Of a DNA stretch of 33,864 nucleotides, positions 33,457 through 33,864 are shown one piece after another; position 1 is the stretch's first letter; each line of letters starts with the position of its first letter. The stretch is from NCBI GenBank assembly GCA_964563165.1, contig CAZLWA010000109.1, forward strand, positions 1-33,864. The letters run 5' to 3'. Position numbers and translations under genes: made by a program. The notes under the pieces were generated by a model. The model did not search any database, was not told where the DNA came from, and was given only the letters and a program-made list of their open reading frames with translations. Source of the DNA: CAZLWA01 sp964563165 (GTDB lineage Bacteria > CLD3 > SB21).

Positions 33457-33864
33457 ATGTCTGGTAGTATCAATGTAAGACGGCTATTGCTCACGGCGAT
33501 GGCAGTTTTCCTTATGCCTGTTTATTTGTTTGCGGGCAATACCGGTAAGATCACCGGTGTCGTCAAGGACAAAGAGACGGGTGATGCGCTTCCCGGTGTG
33601 AATGTGGTTCTCGAAGGAACCAGCATGGGAGCGGCCACGAATGCCAAAGGTGAATATTCCATTCAGGGCGTTCCGGCCGGTGTTTATACAGTGACCACGA
33701 ACATGATCAGCTATGCGAAGATCAGCAAGTCAAATGTTCGCGTGATACCGGATTTTACGACCAAACTGGATTTTGATTTAATTCCTACTTCCGTAAGCGG
33801 TGAAGCTACGATCATTGTTGCGGAACGTCCTTTGATTCAAAAGGACCAAACGATGACGATGACG
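33457..33864 (+). CDS. TonB-dependent receptor with carboxypeptidase-regulatory-like domain (3' partial)
   Basis: First 136 residues of an open frame that runs off the window. ATG at 33457 has a near-perfect ribosome-binding site, AAGGAGG (33445-33451), 5 bases upstream. Residues 1-26 are a signal peptide (RRLLLTAMAVFLMPVYLFAG). Residues about 29-110 are a CarboxypepD_reg-like beta-sandwich (GKITGVVKDKETGDALPGVN, then GTSMGAATNAKGEYSIQGVP and AGVYTVTTNMISY). The segment ATIIVAERPLIQKDQT marks the entry to a TonB plug, as in receptors of FCB lineages. The product would be an outer-membrane receptor/transporter of unknown substrate. The long leader and strong promoter suggest high, regulated expression. 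Confidence 0.85.
   Translation, partial: MSGSINVRRLLLTAMAVFLMPVYLFAGNTGKITGVVKDKETGDALPGVNVVLEGTSMGAATNAKGEYSIQGVPAGVYTVTTNMISYAKISKSNVRVIPDFTTKLDFDLIPTSVSGEATIIVAERPLIQKDQTMTMT

Overview
This window looks like a chromosomal segment of a Gram-negative bacterium of the FCB (Fibrobacterota-Chlorobiota-Bacteroidota) superphylum, most likely one of its less studied lineages (Calditrichota, KSB1, Ignavibacteriota or Marinimicrobia-like) rather than a classical Bacteroidota. The reasons are an LptD of the Bacteroidota type, a sensor kinase with a periplasmic two-component-regulator propeller, and a TonB-dependent receptor that starts with a carboxypeptidase-regulatory-like domain. The recognisable promoters are ordinary sigma-70 TTGaca-N17-TATatT boxes rather than the Bacteroidota -7/-33 type. 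The phylum call is inference.

Region 1 (1-16661, all + strand) is a surface-polysaccharide locus. It holds the C-terminal two thirds of a Wzz/BY-kinase chain-length regulator (cut by the window edge), a Wzx-type flippase, three cytoplasmic glycosyltransferases (two GT4, one GT9), a membrane GT-C-like glycosyltransferase, four extended-SDR sugar epimerase/dehydratases (one LegB-like, one lacking the catalytic lysine), a sugar nucleotidyltransferase, a DegT-type aminotransferase, a methyltransferase, a FemAB/CelD-like acyltransferase and a NodB-type deacetylase. Tight spacing and overlaps suggest one or a few transcripts. No initiating phosphoglycosyltransferase and no convincing Wzy polymerase is present; both may lie upstream of base 1. 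The genes fit Wzx/Wzy-type assembly of an O-antigen, capsule or exopolysaccharide with an amino-deoxy sugar.

Region 2 (16731-19484, +) is uvrA. It converges on a minus-strand housekeeping block, and the 211-bp gap between them holds short palindromes, including a repeat present twice with a 47-bp period.

Region 3 (19696-32795, all - strand), in transcription order, is smc, a large propeller sensor histidine kinase, gltA, a secreted dienelactone hydrolase, dtd and an lptD-like gene. The first ~55 codons of the lptD ORF consist of palindromic repeat DNA plus a 21-bp tandem repeat that appears to supply the signal peptide.

Region 4 (32796-33864) is a 661-bp divergent intergenic region with two sigma-70-like promoters, a strong inverted repeat and an unusually long (~420 nt) leader. 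It leads into the start of a TonB-dependent receptor that runs off the window. No tRNA, rRNA, CRISPR array or transposase was seen.
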